64,000 nucleotides of DNA, from contig CAVZRW010000005.1 of NCBI GenBank assembly GCA_963777855.1, positions 239,385 through 303,384 on the forward strand, given 5' to 3'. Shown here piece after piece: positions 9,681 to 18,026 of this stretch (positions are counted from its first letter, which is position 1; every line of letters begins with the position of its first letter). A model generated the notes under the pieces. That model worked only from the letters and a program-made list of their open reading frames with translations. It was not told where the DNA came from and ran no database searches. This stretch comes from Prado023 sp963777855 (lineage in GTDB: Bacteria; Actinomycetota; Actinomycetes; S36-B12; CAIYMF01). A program made the position numbers and the translations under genes.

Positions 9681-10813
9681 GGCAGCACCGCCGGGACCGT
9701 CGAGCCCCAGCCGTCCCGGGCCAGGGTGAAGGCCTGGGTCCACGCCCCGGGCCTGATCCGGTGCTCGACCCGGCGCACGTACCAGAGGCCGTCGTGGGAC
9801 CACCCGGCCCCACGGACCCCGACGAGCGCGCGGGCGCGCAGCACGCTGCCGTAGCGCCCGCCGTCCAGGGTCCCGTCGGCCACGACGGCGTCCGCGCTGC
9901 GCTCGACCTCGGCCTGTGCCCGGGCCATCGTGCTGATCGTCGAGTGCGTGGACTGGGAGACCAGGCGGATCCGGGTGTCGGCCGAGTTCGTCGCCCACAG
10001 GGGTTGAGCAGCCAGCGGGACGCGCAGGGGCGGCGTCGTGCGCACCGGGACGTCGGCCCCGGTTCGGGAGTCCGTGTCGCGGCCGGAGACGCTGACCGGC
10101 GTCGACGAGTCCAGCCGGAACCGGGGGGCGTCGATCACGTTCGTGTACGGCGACTGATCGATCGTGATCGCCGGCTGGGGCAGGCCGACCCGCACGGGTG
10201 GCCCCCAGTAGAACGACGACGTGCCGGGCAGCGGCCCGGGGACGAGGTAGCAGATGTAGCCGTGGCGCGCGGCGAGCATCTCGAGGTGGCGCAGGTCCGT
10301 CCCGCGCTGCTGGGCGATGCGCTCGATCGGCAGGAACGGGTCCATATCGGTCGGCGGGAACGGCATCGGGACGATGCCCTGCGCCGCATAGGGGGCGAGG
10401 ATGCGCAGCACCTGCGGGTAGTCGTCCAGGGGATGCTCGACGACCACCTCCTCGCGGTCGAGCAGGACGGCCGGGTCCTCGCAGGTGACGACCATCTCCG
10501 CGCCCCCGCGCCCCGTTCCGGGGGAGAGCTCGATGAGCTTCACGAAGCCGTCGGCGATGACGGTGGGCAGCGCGCCGACGGTGACGACGAGGCTGACCCG
10601 GGCGCCCGGGCGCAACGGGCTGCTGGCGATGAACGGCACGTCCAGCAGGGCCGCCGGACCCGATCGTCCGGCGTCGAAGGTCATCTCGAACCCCGAGCGC
10701 TGGCCCTCCTGGTCGATCACGACGGCCTCGCGCAGTCGGGACGTGAGTTCGGCAGGCAGCGGCACGGGCACCGTCGCGCCCGCCAGCACGGTCAGGTGCG
10801 TCCCCGTGCCCAT
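9677..10813 (-). CDS. Late control D-like baseplate hub protein (gpD/gp27-like)
   Basis: A 378-aa protein of the phage late control gene D / gp27 hub family. An N-terminal beta-barrel region (VVIDQEGQRSGFEMTFDAGR) is followed by YPQVLRILAPYAAQGIVPM and RGTDLRHLEMLAARHGYICY, a recognisable gpD segment, and a C-terminal barrel ending YVRRVEHRIRPGAWTQAFTL. It forms the symmetry-adapting hub that connects spike and tube. The gene uses an ATG at 10813, one base after the preceding gene ends, and overlaps the spike gene by four bases downstream, so it is translationally coupled. No anomalies are seen. Confidence 0.88.
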   Translation of the reverse strand: MGTGTHLTVLAGATVPVPLPAELTSRLREAVVIDQEGQRSGFEMTFDAGRSGPAALLDVPFIASSPLRPGARVSLVVTVGALPTVIADGFVKLIELSPGTGRGGAEMVVTCEDPAVLLDREEVVVEHPLDDYPQVLRILAPYAAQGIVPMPFPPTDMDPFLPIERIAQQRGTDLRHLEMLAARHGYICYLVPGPLPGTSSFYWGPPVRVGLPQPAITIDQSPYTNVIDAPRFRLDSSTPVSVSGRDTDSRTGADVPVRTTPPLRVPLAAQPLWATNSADTRIRLVSQSTHSTISTMARAQAEVERSADAVVADGTLDGGRYGSVLRARALVGVRGAGWSHDGLWYVRRVEHRIRPGAWTQAFTLARDGWGSTVPAVLP

Positions 10814-10814
10814 G

Positions 10815-11180
10815 TCAGCCCGCCTCCGGGGTCGGCACGACGACGATGTCGCCCGGGTTCGCGGTCAGCTCGGCCGGGTTGAGCGCGTTGTTCGCGTCGG
10901 CCAGGCGCCACGCGGCCAGCGGATCGCCCAGGTAGCGGTACGCCACGAGGTCGAGCCGGTCGTCGTCGCCGACCCGGTGGAGGGCCAGCGGCGGTGCGAC
11001 GGCACCCGGGTGACCCGGCAGGGTCGCTGTCCCAGACGGAAGGGACCCACCAGGTGGGGCGGCCGGGGCCGGTGGGCGACGTCGGCGCAGGTGCCGCACC
11101 GTCCGGGTGCCGCCCGAGCCGTCTGGCACCGTCGTGGTGGCGACGGGGACGTCGTCGTAGCGACCGGCCACGTCAGGCAC
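10815..11180 (-). CDS. LysM/gpX-like tail protein
   Basis: A 121-aa protein whose C-terminal half is a LysM/tail-protein-X-type fold: LALHRVGDDDRLDLVAYRYL, GDPLAAWRLADANNALNPAEL, and NPGDIVVVPTPEAG. The N-terminal part is proline/arginine-rich. In eCIS and P2-like phages this small protein binds the hub or stabilises the spike complex. Its start lies within the end of the upstream CIS tube-like gene (8-base overlap). The role is inferred from family and position. Confidence 0.82.
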   Translation of the reverse strand: MPDVAGRYDDVPVATTTVPDGSGGTRTVRHLRRRRPPAPAAPPGGSLPSGTATLPGHPGAVAPPLALHRVGDDDRLDLVAYRYLGDPLAAWRLADANNALNPAELTANPGDIVVVPTPEAG

Positions 11181-11874
11181 CCGCCTCGATGCTCGCGCTG
11201 AGCGCGCCCGCCGCCCCCGCGACGCCGGCGATCGACGCGGTGGCCTCCTTGAGCACCTGGTGGACGAGGAACATGGCGGCCCCGGGGTCGCTCACGGGCA
11301 GGTCGGAGTACGTCAGGACGCGCAACGAGAGCTCGACGGCCGCGCGGATCGGGGTGAGGTTGACGTCGTGCGCCTGCTCGGTCACGGTGACGGACTCGAG
11401 TGCGACAGGCACGACCTTGCCCGGACCCAGCGAGAGGACCGTGAGCGGCGCCTCGGGCGGGAGCACCTCGATCGTGCCCGCGAGCAGCAGGCCGGAGTTG
11501 ATGACGACCTGGGCGACGCTCGGGTAGAGCAGCATCTCCAGGGCGGAGACCTGGGGCAGCACGCCGAGGGCCACCACCAGCGGGTCGCCCGCCTCGAGTC
11601 CGTCGGTCGCGTCCAGCTCGACCGTGAGTGTGATCGTCTCCTGCGGGGCGCCCCAGATGCGCCTGACATCGGCGCTCGCGCCGCTGCCTCCGGCGCCGGC
11701 CGCGCCACCGGAAGCGCGCGGGCGCAGGGAGCGCGTCACGGTGTCGGGGTTGTACTGGAAGATCACGATCCGCGACAGCGGGCTCAACGGATCCACCGCC
11801 ACGATCGCGCCTCGCAGCGTGGGGGGGCTTCCCGGGAATCGACCCATGGCCGGATGGTGGATCCGGCTCGTCAC
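11173..11874 (-). CDS. CIS tube-initiator-like protein
   Basis: A 233-aa protein with RIVIFQYNPDTVTRSLRPR near the N-terminus; FQYNP-type motifs are diagnostic of the contractile-injection-system tube protein / T4 gp53-54-like family. It continues into ITLTVELDATDGLEAGDPL and ends in a helical tail. It probably joins the baseplate hub to the inner tube. The listed start is a GTG at 11874; an ATG at 11847 (MGRFPGSP) is an alternative, and neither has a strong ribosome site. It is the first gene of the coupled baseplate block, and about 90 bases separate it from the regulator upstream, so a promoter could lie in that gap. Confidence 0.8.
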   Translation of the reverse strand: MTSRIHHPAMGRFPGSPPTLRGAIVAVDPLSPLSRIVIFQYNPDTVTRSLRPRASGGAAGAGGSGASADVRRIWGAPQETITLTVELDATDGLEAGDPLVVALGVLPQVSALEMLLYPSVAQVVINSGLLLAGTIEVLPPEAPLTVLSLGPGKVVPVALESVTVTEQAHDVNLTPIRAAVELSLRVLTYSDLPVSDPGAAMFLVHQVLKEATASIAGVAGAAGALSASIEAGA

Positions 11875-11964
11875 CCCGGCGTCACGGGCTCGTCACCCTC
11901 CCCCGGCACCGCCGGGCGCCACCGGGCGGGTTCGGGGGGCAGGGCGACCGAGGTCCGTAGGAGG

Positions 11965-12774
11965 TCACCGGCATTCCACGGAGCCGAGGCCACCACCGGC
12001 GGATAGGTCGAACCCGGCGGCATCGTGGATGCCTCGGTCGGCGCGGTTCAGGAACGGTGCCAACAGGTTGCTGATCTCCGGGGACGGCGTCCCATTGAGC
12101 TCCCGACGCAGCAGGATCGCGTACGTGCGGTACTGCCGGATGGCCTCGGCGACGTTGCCCTGGAGCAGGTGGACGCGGATGAGGAGCCGGTGGGCACTCT
12201 CCCGCAGCGGTTCGGTGCTCGTCGCGGCGAGGCCGACTTCCAGGGCGTCGAAGAGCCGCCCCGTCTCGATGAGCAGGGCGCCTATCCGATCCAGTGCCTG
12301 CAACCGGATCTGCCGATAGCGCTCCCGCTCCATCATGACCCAGTCGTCGTACCAGCCCACCAGGATGTCGTCACCGACTGCGAGGAGCTCGTGGGCGACG
12401 TCGACCAGGGACTCCTCGGCGGGGTCGGATCGAAGGGCGAGCATGGCTCGTTCGACCACGTTGCGCAGGTCGACCTGGACCTGCGGCCGCAGCCACAGGT
12501 GGGTCTTGGAGGCGCAGACCAGGTCGAGGCGGTTCAGCCGCCAGAGCGTCGAGCGAAGGCTGGCGCTCGCGTGGTACTCATCCGCGTTGTGCCACAGGGA
12601 ACCGGAGATGAAGGACCTGCGGACTGGGCGTGGCTGGAAGGCCAGGAAGCCGACGAGCCGCTGGGAGGCCAGCGGGACCTCCACGGCCTGACCGTGACAG
12701 CGGACTTCGAAGTTCCCGATCAGGGTCACGTCGACCGGCTGCGGCGTTGACTCGAGGATGGCCAGGTGGGACAT
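11965..12774 (-). CDS. SARP-type (BTAD) transcriptional regulator
   Basis: A 269-aa protein with an N-terminal winged-helix region (VTLIGNFEVRCHGQAVEVPL through RSTLWRLNRL, residues about 15-85). A bacterial transcriptional activation domain of helical repeats follows (residues about 90-245; ILVGWYDDWVMMERERYRQI, SAHRLLIRVHLLQGNVAEAI, YRTYAILLRRELNGTPSPEI). This is the SARP/AfsR layout. An AAGGGAGA ribosome site precedes the ATG at 12774. It lies about 90 bases upstream of and in the same direction as the baseplate operon, so it may activate it; this is inference. No ATPase or C-terminal TPR extension is present, so it is a small SARP. Confidence 0.85.
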   Translation of the reverse strand: MSHLAILESTPQPVDVTLIGNFEVRCHGQAVEVPLASQRLVGFLAFQPRPVRRSFISGSLWHNADEYHASASLRSTLWRLNRLDLVCASKTHLWLRPQVQVDLRNVVERAMLALRSDPAEESLVDVAHELLAVGDDILVGWYDDWVMMERERYRQIRLQALDRIGALLIETGRLFDALEVGLAATSTEPLRESAHRLLIRVHLLQGNVAEAIRQYRTYAILLRRELNGTPSPEISNLLAPFLNRADRGIHDAAGFDLSAGGGLGSVECR

Positions 12775-13504
12775 GAGGTCTCCCTTCGGGTCGGAGGGGC
12801 GTCAGCCGTTCAACGGGAACCGACTGCCGATGCCGCTGCCGCCGTTCGCGGGCGGGCCGCAGCGGGTGGGGTGAGTCCGGCAGGCTTCCCATCGGACGGC
12901 CTGTGCACCCGTGGATGCTGCATGCCTCACCGCGCACCCCCATGGCTGAGTGGAGCACCTTGTCTATCAGGGAGCGGACCACGTGTCCTTGTGAGCCCGG
13001 CATCCGCCCGACTCGCCCCGCCCAGAGCGCCGAGGTGGTCCAGGCACCGATAGGCCAGGTCGCCAGGTCCACGTCGATGAGGTCGCAACCTCGTCCAGAG
13101 TTCGATCCGTGAGAAGCTCAGTCGGTGTCGGCGTCAGTGAACGCGCATGGAGGACCCTCCAGCAGCGGTGGCACCTGAACGATGGCGTTCAAGCCGAGCG
13201 GCTTGCACCGTCAGCAACTGAATGGCTCGCTCGTGTGGTCCGACCCGAAGGGTGGCGGCCAACTCGCGTCGCGAGTTCTGAAGCGATGTCGCCACCTCTC
13301 GACGATCAATGGCATCCTTACGAAAAGCGAGAGTCCCGCTCCACTTGTGCGTCTTGTTCCAGCCCCAGCCGGTGCGGACTGTGTACCGCATGCTGGCGGG
13401 CCGGCTGAGGTAGACAAACGCAATCCCGCAGGAACCCTCGACGTAGTCGAACGGCACGGCCGTGGGATAACCCTTCTTGCGCGCAACCACGGGGTCGAAG
13501 CCAA
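12775..13504. other. Gene-poor stretch upstream of the SARP gene
   Basis: No open frame here has convincing codon bias or a recognisable motif. It contains the ribosome site and presumably the promoter of the SARP gene. Its right part borders the histidine-kinase remnant. Confidence 0.4.
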
Positions 13505-13640
13505 TCAATTGCTCGTGGCGAATCACTGCAGAGATCTTGGCCAGCATCCCGTCCAGCGTCGCCGAGAGCTGGCTCAACTCGTCGTGCGGGAGGCCCAGGT
13601 CGACCCGCCTATCCAGGTCAGGTGCACGCCGATCGTCGGC
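13505..13640 (-). pseudogene. Histidine-kinase HAMP/DHp remnant
   Basis: A short minus-strand segment inside a longer open frame reads LDRRVDLGLPHDELSQLSA followed by TLDGMLAKISAVIRHEQ. This is the end of a HAMP domain running into the dimerisation helix of a two-component sensor kinase. The expected phospho-acceptor H-E-L-R-T-P block that should follow is absent, and the sequence changes into unrelated residues after RHEQ. Upstream sensor and transmembrane segments are also missing. It is interpreted as a decayed fragment; the flanking open frame (13134-13949) is not supported as a gene. Confidence 0.5.
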
Positions 13641-13824
13641 GGTGCACGACATCACGACGACCGGTGCAGGGCCGGCGCACCAGCAGTCTGGCCTGCAGCC
13701 GCACCCGCGCGGCGAGCTTGGCCAGCACATCCACCACCTTGGATGAACACAGAAGTGGGCAGCTCGGTCATGGCTTGGCCACCCGCGGAACGTCCTCAAG
13801 TCGCCGGAGGGGCGTTTTGCGTGT

Positions 13825-14190
13825 TCATCCGGCCGTGACGGCGAACCAGCGACCCTCGGGGTCCGCGAATGCGAAGCTCTGCGTGCCCCCGTGCTCGCCC
13901 ACCTCGCTCGCCTGCACACCACGCCCCACGAGGCCGGTGCGCGTGGCATCGAGATCGTCGACCGCGAAGGCGATCGAGGGCGTTGCGAGGTCGAGCCCGT
14001 CCGGGTTGTCCTTCATCAGCTCGAGCGGCACGAGCTCGAACGCGAACGGCTGGTCGGCGAACCCGACCTGCGCGATCGTGAACCTGCCCGCCTCGGTGCG
14101 CCGCTTCTCGACCATCCCGATCTGGTCGACCCAGAACCTGCGACAGGCTCCCGCGTCGTTCACGTACAGGACGACGTAGCCGACTCTCAT
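13825..14190 (-). CDS. VOC (glyoxalase/bleomycin-resistance fold) protein
   Basis: A 121-aa single-domain protein starting MRVGYVVLYVNDAGACRRFW and ending SFAFADPEGRWFAVTAG, the standard beta-alpha-beta-beta-beta paired units of the vicinal oxygen chelate superfamily. Positions such as E in AFELVPLE could help bind metal, but substrate cannot be told. The start ATG at 14190 is the first residue of the recognised domain; open frame farther upstream has no family similarity. It is monocistronic and divergent from the MazEF-like pair. Confidence 0.85.
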   Translation of the reverse strand: MRVGYVVLYVNDAGACRRFWVDQIGMVEKRRTEAGRFTIAQVGFADQPFAFELVPLELMKDNPDGLDLATPSIAFAVDDLDATRTGLVGRGVQASEVGEHGGTQSFAFADPEGRWFAVTAG

Positions 14191-14339
14191 CTGCGACCCC
14201 CTGGGCCCCGCAAGGACGTGGACGCTGGCGCGTCCGGCGAGTCGCCCACCCCGTGGACTGCCGCGCTGGGAAGCCTGACGCGCGCTGGTTAGCGCTCTTC
14301 CGCACCCCGGCGCCTGTCGGGGACGCCGCCGCGCCCACC

Positions 14340-14359
14340 GTGGCATGATTGTGGCATGA
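14340..14359 (+). promoter_or_regulatory. Tandem GTGGCATGA repeat at the antitoxin start
   Basis: Two copies of GTGGCATGA are separated by TT; the second copy contains the antitoxin ATG. No Shine-Dalgarno is visible. The repeat could be an autoregulatory operator and/or indicate a leaderless transcript. This is inference from the repeat alone. Confidence 0.4.
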
Positions 14360-14589
14360 GCCGCACACGATTGAGCACCACAGTGGACACGGACCTGCTG
14401 CACAGCGCCCGGAAGGCCTCCGGAAAGCCGGACTCCGCGCTGATCGACGAGGCGCTCGCTGCCTTGGTGGCTCGGCATCGCGCCGCCGAGGTGGACGCCA
14501 CCTACGCCGCATACGACGCGCACCCCCTCGACGAACCAGACGCGTGGGGGGACTTGGCCTCCTTCCGGCGGGCGGTTGCGGCCTCGTGA
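14356..14589 (+). CDS. MazE-type antitoxin (ribbon-helix-helix-like)
   Basis: A 77-aa protein. N-terminal residues MSRTRLSTTVDTDLLHSARK followed by SALIDEALAALVARHRAAE match the DNA-binding N-terminus of actinobacterial MazE-like antitoxins. The acidic C-terminus (HPLDEPDAWGDLASFRRAV) is the typical toxin-binding tail. It is coupled to the next gene by a GTGA overlap. It is expected to neutralise the MazF-like toxin and repress the pair. Confidence 0.85.
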   Translation: MSRTRLSTTVDTDLLHSARKASGKPDSALIDEALAALVARHRAAEVDATYAAYDAHPLDEPDAWGDLASFRRAVAAS

Positions 14590-14915
14590 CCGACCTACCC
14601 GCACGCGGGGACGTGTGGTGGTGCGAGATGCCGGAAACCGGGCGCAGACCCGTGGTCGTGCTTTCTCGTGACGCGGTGATCCCGCGCCATCGCCGCGCGC
14701 TGATCGCACCGTGCACGACCACCATCCGACACCTGCCCAGCGAGGTCCTCCTCGAACCCGGCGAGGACCCGGTACCGCTTCGCTCGGCAGTCAACCTGGA
14801 CTCGGTCGAAAGCGTCTCGATCTCAATCCTCGTCGAACGCCTGGGCCGGGTGTCCGACCATCGAATGCGCCAGATCTGCGCTGCCCTCGCTATCGCGGTG
14901 GACTGCTCGGCCTGA
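14586..14915 (+). CDS. MazF-type endoribonuclease toxin
   Basis: A 109-aa protein of the MazF/PemK family. RGDVWWCEMPETGRRPVVVL contains the conserved first strands and the arginine-proline turn. SRDAVIPRHRRALIAPCTTTIR is the RNA-binding loop region, and AVNLDSVESVSISILVERLG is the characteristic NLD core. The GTG start overlaps the antitoxin TGA by four bases. The family cleaves mRNA at short sequence motifs to arrest growth; specificity cannot be read from sequence. Confidence 0.88.
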   Translation: MTDLPARGDVWWCEMPETGRRPVVVLSRDAVIPRHRRALIAPCTTTIRHLPSEVLLEPGEDPVPLRSAVNLDSVESVSISILVERLGRVSDHRMRQICAALAIAVDCSA

Positions 14916-15250
14916 GCCTCCGCTCACCCGTCACGGATCCTCTTGCCAACCTCGTTGTTCGCCGCCCGTCCCGACCGACGGATGGTGGAGGATGTCGCCC
15001 ATGCCCCAGAAGAAGGCCTGGCCGTGGGGGATCCGGAAGACCTGATGCAGCGGCGGCTCGTCCGGGTCGTGCACTGGCCGGGAAGCTGGTGGAGACGATG
15101 CTGAAGCTGAGCAACTCGGAACGCACGACGCGAGTCCCGAGCCACACCCTCACGGCACAGGCGCCAAGCGGCCCCGACCCGCCCGAGGAAATCAGCGAAT
15201 CCCCAGCAGTGCAGCCGAGGGTCCGTTCTGCCGGACCGCTGACCGAGCGG
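14916..15250. other. Intergenic stretch with an unrecognised coding-like fragment
   Basis: No intact gene. On the minus strand between about 14945 and 15065 a fragment reading HQVFRIPHGQAFFWGMGDIL looks protein-like but has no start and no family was recognised. Confidence 0.3.
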
Positions 15251-15553
15251 CTAGACCAGCCAGATGATCGCGTCCTCGAGGCTTCCCTGGACGAACAGCC
15301 CTGCGCCCTTGGCCATCAAGGCGAGGTATCCGGGATCTGTGAGGGTCCTGGCCCCGACAGCCCCGAGTTCAGTCATGTCCGCGTACTCGGTGAACCAGTG
15401 CACCGTGCCGTAGGTGCCGCCCACCTGCATGCCCCACACCGTGGGTGCACCGAAGGTCCCCGTGACGTACGCGGAGACCTCAGCAGCGAAGGCCGCGGCC
15501 TCGGGGCCCTTGCCCGTGGCGATCAGGCCGGTCCTGTGGAATCGAATCGCCAT
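15251..15553 (-). CDS. Small protein, possible alpha-beta barrel (NIPSNAP/ABM-like)
   Basis: A 100-aa protein starting MAIRFHRTGLIATGKGPEAA behind an excellent GGAGGA ribosome site, and containing WFTEYADMTELGAVGARTLT. The pattern (a strand, a helix with small residues, VHWFTEY, then a helix) resembles dimeric alpha-beta barrel proteins that handle small aromatic or aldehyde substrates, but no catalytic residues are evident. An open frame further upstream is ignored because the ribosome site fixes the ATG at 15553. Function unknown. Confidence 0.7.
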   Translation of the reverse strand: MAIRFHRTGLIATGKGPEAAAFAAEVSAYVTGTFGAPTVWGMQVGGTYGTVHWFTEYADMTELGAVGARTLTDPGYLALMAKGAGLFVQGSLEDAIIWLV

Positions 15554-15790
15554 GATGTCCTCCTCAGCCACTCGACGGGAGGTTCCCCGTCCCCTCCAGA
15601 ATTCCGCTCCGGGGCCGGTCGGCGACAGGGGCGAACGGCCCCGAACGGACGCGGATGAGGCGAGGGCGGCAATGCCGGCCTCCACGTGCGCGACAGGCGG
15701 CGCTATGCCGCCCAGCCGCGACCGGGACGGTACGCGGAGTGGGGCAGTTCCGTGCGTGCGATCGCTGATCTGCAGATGTTGCCTGCTGAC

Positions 15791-15967
15791 TCACCATCCG
15801 AGCTCACGCAGCCGCGCGTCGCCGATCCCGAAGTGATCACCCACCTCGTGAATGACCGTCCGCCGAACCTGCTCGACGACCTCGGATTCGCTGTTGCACA
15901 CCGCGCAGATGGCACGCCGGTAGATCGTGATCCGGTCCGGCATCATGCCGCCGGCGTAGACGTCGAC
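15791..15967 (-). pseudogene. Truncated zinc metallopeptidase remnant (metallopeptidase family, HEVGD variant)
   Basis: The minus strand encodes MPDRITIYRRAICAVCNSE, then VVEQVRRTVIHEVGDHFGIG and DARLRELGW with a stop. This is the C-terminal half of the small metallopeptidase family that normally shows HEVGHHFGI. An in-frame TAG sits just upstream, so the N-terminal half is lost. The second zinc histidine of HExxH is replaced by aspartate (HEVGD). Not listed among simple long frames because it lacks a proper start. Confidence 0.7.
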
Positions 15968-16299
15968 CTACGCGTCAATGGCACTCCCTGGTGTTCCCGC
16001 CCGGCGTCCCTCGTCCCTCAGGCACGGTCTTTGCATCGTCTTCCTCGGCCCAGCGGCCTCGTTGGGTCCGGGGACTGCTCCGTGAGCGCGCGTTTCGCAG
16101 GACTTGGCCTTCCCGGGTTCAAACACCATCACCACATCCGGGCGAGGAACACGTCCGCCGTGCCGTTGCCGTCCCCGCCGACCAGGTTCGACGCGTTCGA
16201 GCAGTAGGCGATCCACCGACGCGGGGTAGGCGTTGACCTGTTGAGCTTCACATCCCTCGGCGAGAAGATGGGTGTGGAGCCTCGGGAAGGGGGTTGGTG

Positions 16300-16785
16300 A
16301 TGGATGTCATCCTGGTTGGGATCGGATGCGTGGCGGCAGTCGCGGTGGTCGGTTGGCTCGCCTTCGAACCGATTCGGCGGGCGGCCCTGGCGCGCGAGGA
16401 ACGGCCGCACCCACTGCCGGACCGGCGTGCAGCACTCGTCGGCGTCGCTGTCGCGGCGTGCATCGCGGGCTGCCTGCTGGTCGCGGTGGACGCGTCACGG
16501 CCCGGCGGACTCTTCGAGCCGCTGGGGGTCCTCGCGCAGTTGGTACCCATGGCCGTCAACGTGGTGCTTGGCGGCTGCCTGGCGATGTTGGCCTGGCAGC
16601 CGGACTGGGTCGCCGTTGAGCTGGACCGGCTGGCTCTGGCACTCGCGGCGACCTCGGCGGTCGTCTTCGCAGCCGGTGCAGCATCGGCGTTCTGGCTGCT
16701 CGTGATGCTGCTCGGCGTCGCCGTGTTCGCCGGGTTGGCGCACCTGCTGCGACCGAGCCGCGTACGTGACCGGGTAGCCGCATGA
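16300..16785 (+). CDS. Four-helix integral membrane protein, unknown function
   Basis: A 161-residue hydrophobic protein with four predicted membrane segments: VILVGIGCVAAVAVVGWLAF, ALVGVAVAACIAGCLLVAV, a third around LVPMAVNVVLGGCLAMLAW, and a fourth pair-like stretch VVFAAGAASAFWLLVMLLGV. A GGGAAGGGGG ribosome site lies just upstream of TTG-GTG-ATG; the ATG at 16300 is preferred. No family is recognised. The following EamA transporter lies about 50 bases downstream in the same direction, so the two could be cotranscribed. Confidence 0.7.
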   Translation: MDVILVGIGCVAAVAVVGWLAFEPIRRAALAREERPHPLPDRRAALVGVAVAACIAGCLLVAVDASRPGGLFEPLGVLAQLVPMAVNVVLGGCLAMLAWQPDWVAVELDRLALALAATSAVVFAAGAASAFWLLVMLLGVAVFAGLAHLLRPSRVRDRVAA

Positions 16786-16833
16786 CGGTCTGCCCGCCCG
16801 AGGTCCGGGGACTGCGGCGGGCAGACTGGGGGG

Positions 16834-17745
16834 GTGACGGTGGTGCCGGCGCAACGCGCACCCAGGGCTGCAGCGCTGGGTGCGCTGTTGGTGGCAACCG
16901 CTGTGTGGGCGTCGACGTTCCTGGTCACCAAGCAGTCGTTGGGTTCCATCGGGCCTGCGGCTTTCCTGACGTGGCGGTTCGGAGTCGCGGCTGGGATCCT
17001 GCTGCTGGTCAGCCACCGTCAGGTGCGCGAGATGACCCGCGCCGACGTCCGCAGGGCCACGGTCCTGGGCGCGCTGCTTGGCGGGGGATTCCTTCTTCAG
17101 ACGAACGGGCTGCTGACTGCCAGCGCAGGGCTCTCCGGGTTCCTGACCGGGGCCTCGGTGGTCCTGGTCCCGGTCGTGGCACGGCTGGGCTTCGCTGAAC
17201 AGGTGCCGGGGACCGGGTGGTTGGCGGTCGGCCTGGCGGCCGTTGGTGTGGTGCTGCTGGCCGGCGGGGTCTCGGGTGGAGTCCCGCCGGGGGCGGCACT
17301 GACCCTGGCCGGGGCCGCGTGCTTCGCCGGGCACATCACCGGCCTCAGCGCCTGGGCCACCCGCGCCAACGCCGTGGGGATCACCGCGTGGTCGGTGGCT
17401 GTGGCAGCGCTTCTCGCGTGCTCGGCCAGCGTGTTGGCTGGGCGCTTGACGGTGCCTCCGGACCGACAGACCTGGGCGGCCGTTGCCTATCTGGCGCTGC
17501 TGGCCACGTGCGCGGGATTCGTGGCCCAGGCGTGGGCCCAGAGCACCCTATCGGCGACCACCGCGGCGGTGGTCATGACGATGGAGCCGGTCCTCGCCGC
17601 AGTCATCGCGACGGCGCTGGGTGGCGAGTCCCTGCCACCCCTGAGCTGGCTGGGTGGGCTGATCGTCGTCATCGCGATGTTCGTCGCCGAGGTCGGCGCC
17701 CGACGGTGCTGCGATGCCCTGAGTCCACGCGTCGAATGCTGCTGA
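16834..17745 (+). CDS. EamA/DMT-family exporter
   Basis: A 303-aa membrane protein with ten predicted segments arranged as two EamA repeats. The first repeat begins LGALLVATAVWASTFLVTKQ and the second begins AALTLAGAACFAGHITGLSA, with the family-typical ATTAAVVMTMEPVLAAVIA near the end. DMT transporters export amino acids, drugs or other small metabolites; the substrate is unknown. The start is a GTG at 16834. The C-terminus has a short cysteine-containing tail. Confidence 0.85.
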   Translation: MTVVPAQRAPRAAALGALLVATAVWASTFLVTKQSLGSIGPAAFLTWRFGVAAGILLLVSHRQVREMTRADVRRATVLGALLGGGFLLQTNGLLTASAGLSGFLTGASVVLVPVVARLGFAEQVPGTGWLAVGLAAVGVVLLAGGVSGGVPPGAALTLAGAACFAGHITGLSAWATRANAVGITAWSVAVAALLACSASVLAGRLTVPPDRQTWAAVAYLALLATCAGFVAQAWAQSTLSATTAAVVMTMEPVLAAVIATALGGESLPPLSWLGGLIVVIAMFVAEVGARRCCDALSPRVECC

Positions 17746-18026
17746 ACGGGTCCGGCAGGACACGCTCCACCCCGGCTGCGATCCGGGCGCGCCGTGGCCC
17801 CCGCTCGGCAGCAGCGTGACCGGAGGGGATTCGCCGAGTCGTGGCGTGCTGCCGCGTCCGCACAGTCGCGCCGCGCCCGACCCGTGATGTACCGGGCCGG
17901 GCCGCCCGTAGCGGCGACACCGTCTTGGCTGGCGCGATGCGGCCTGCCCCCAGGACCGGACTCGGCTCGTGGCGGCCGCAATGGCGGAACGCCGTGCTGT
18001 CGCCTGGACGGCTGGGGGTGGCCGTC

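Noticed and set aside
13134..13949. 271-codon minus-strand frame as a complete sensor protein
   Set aside because: Only about 40 residues look like a histidine kinase; the flanks are not recognisable and the catalytic His block is absent.
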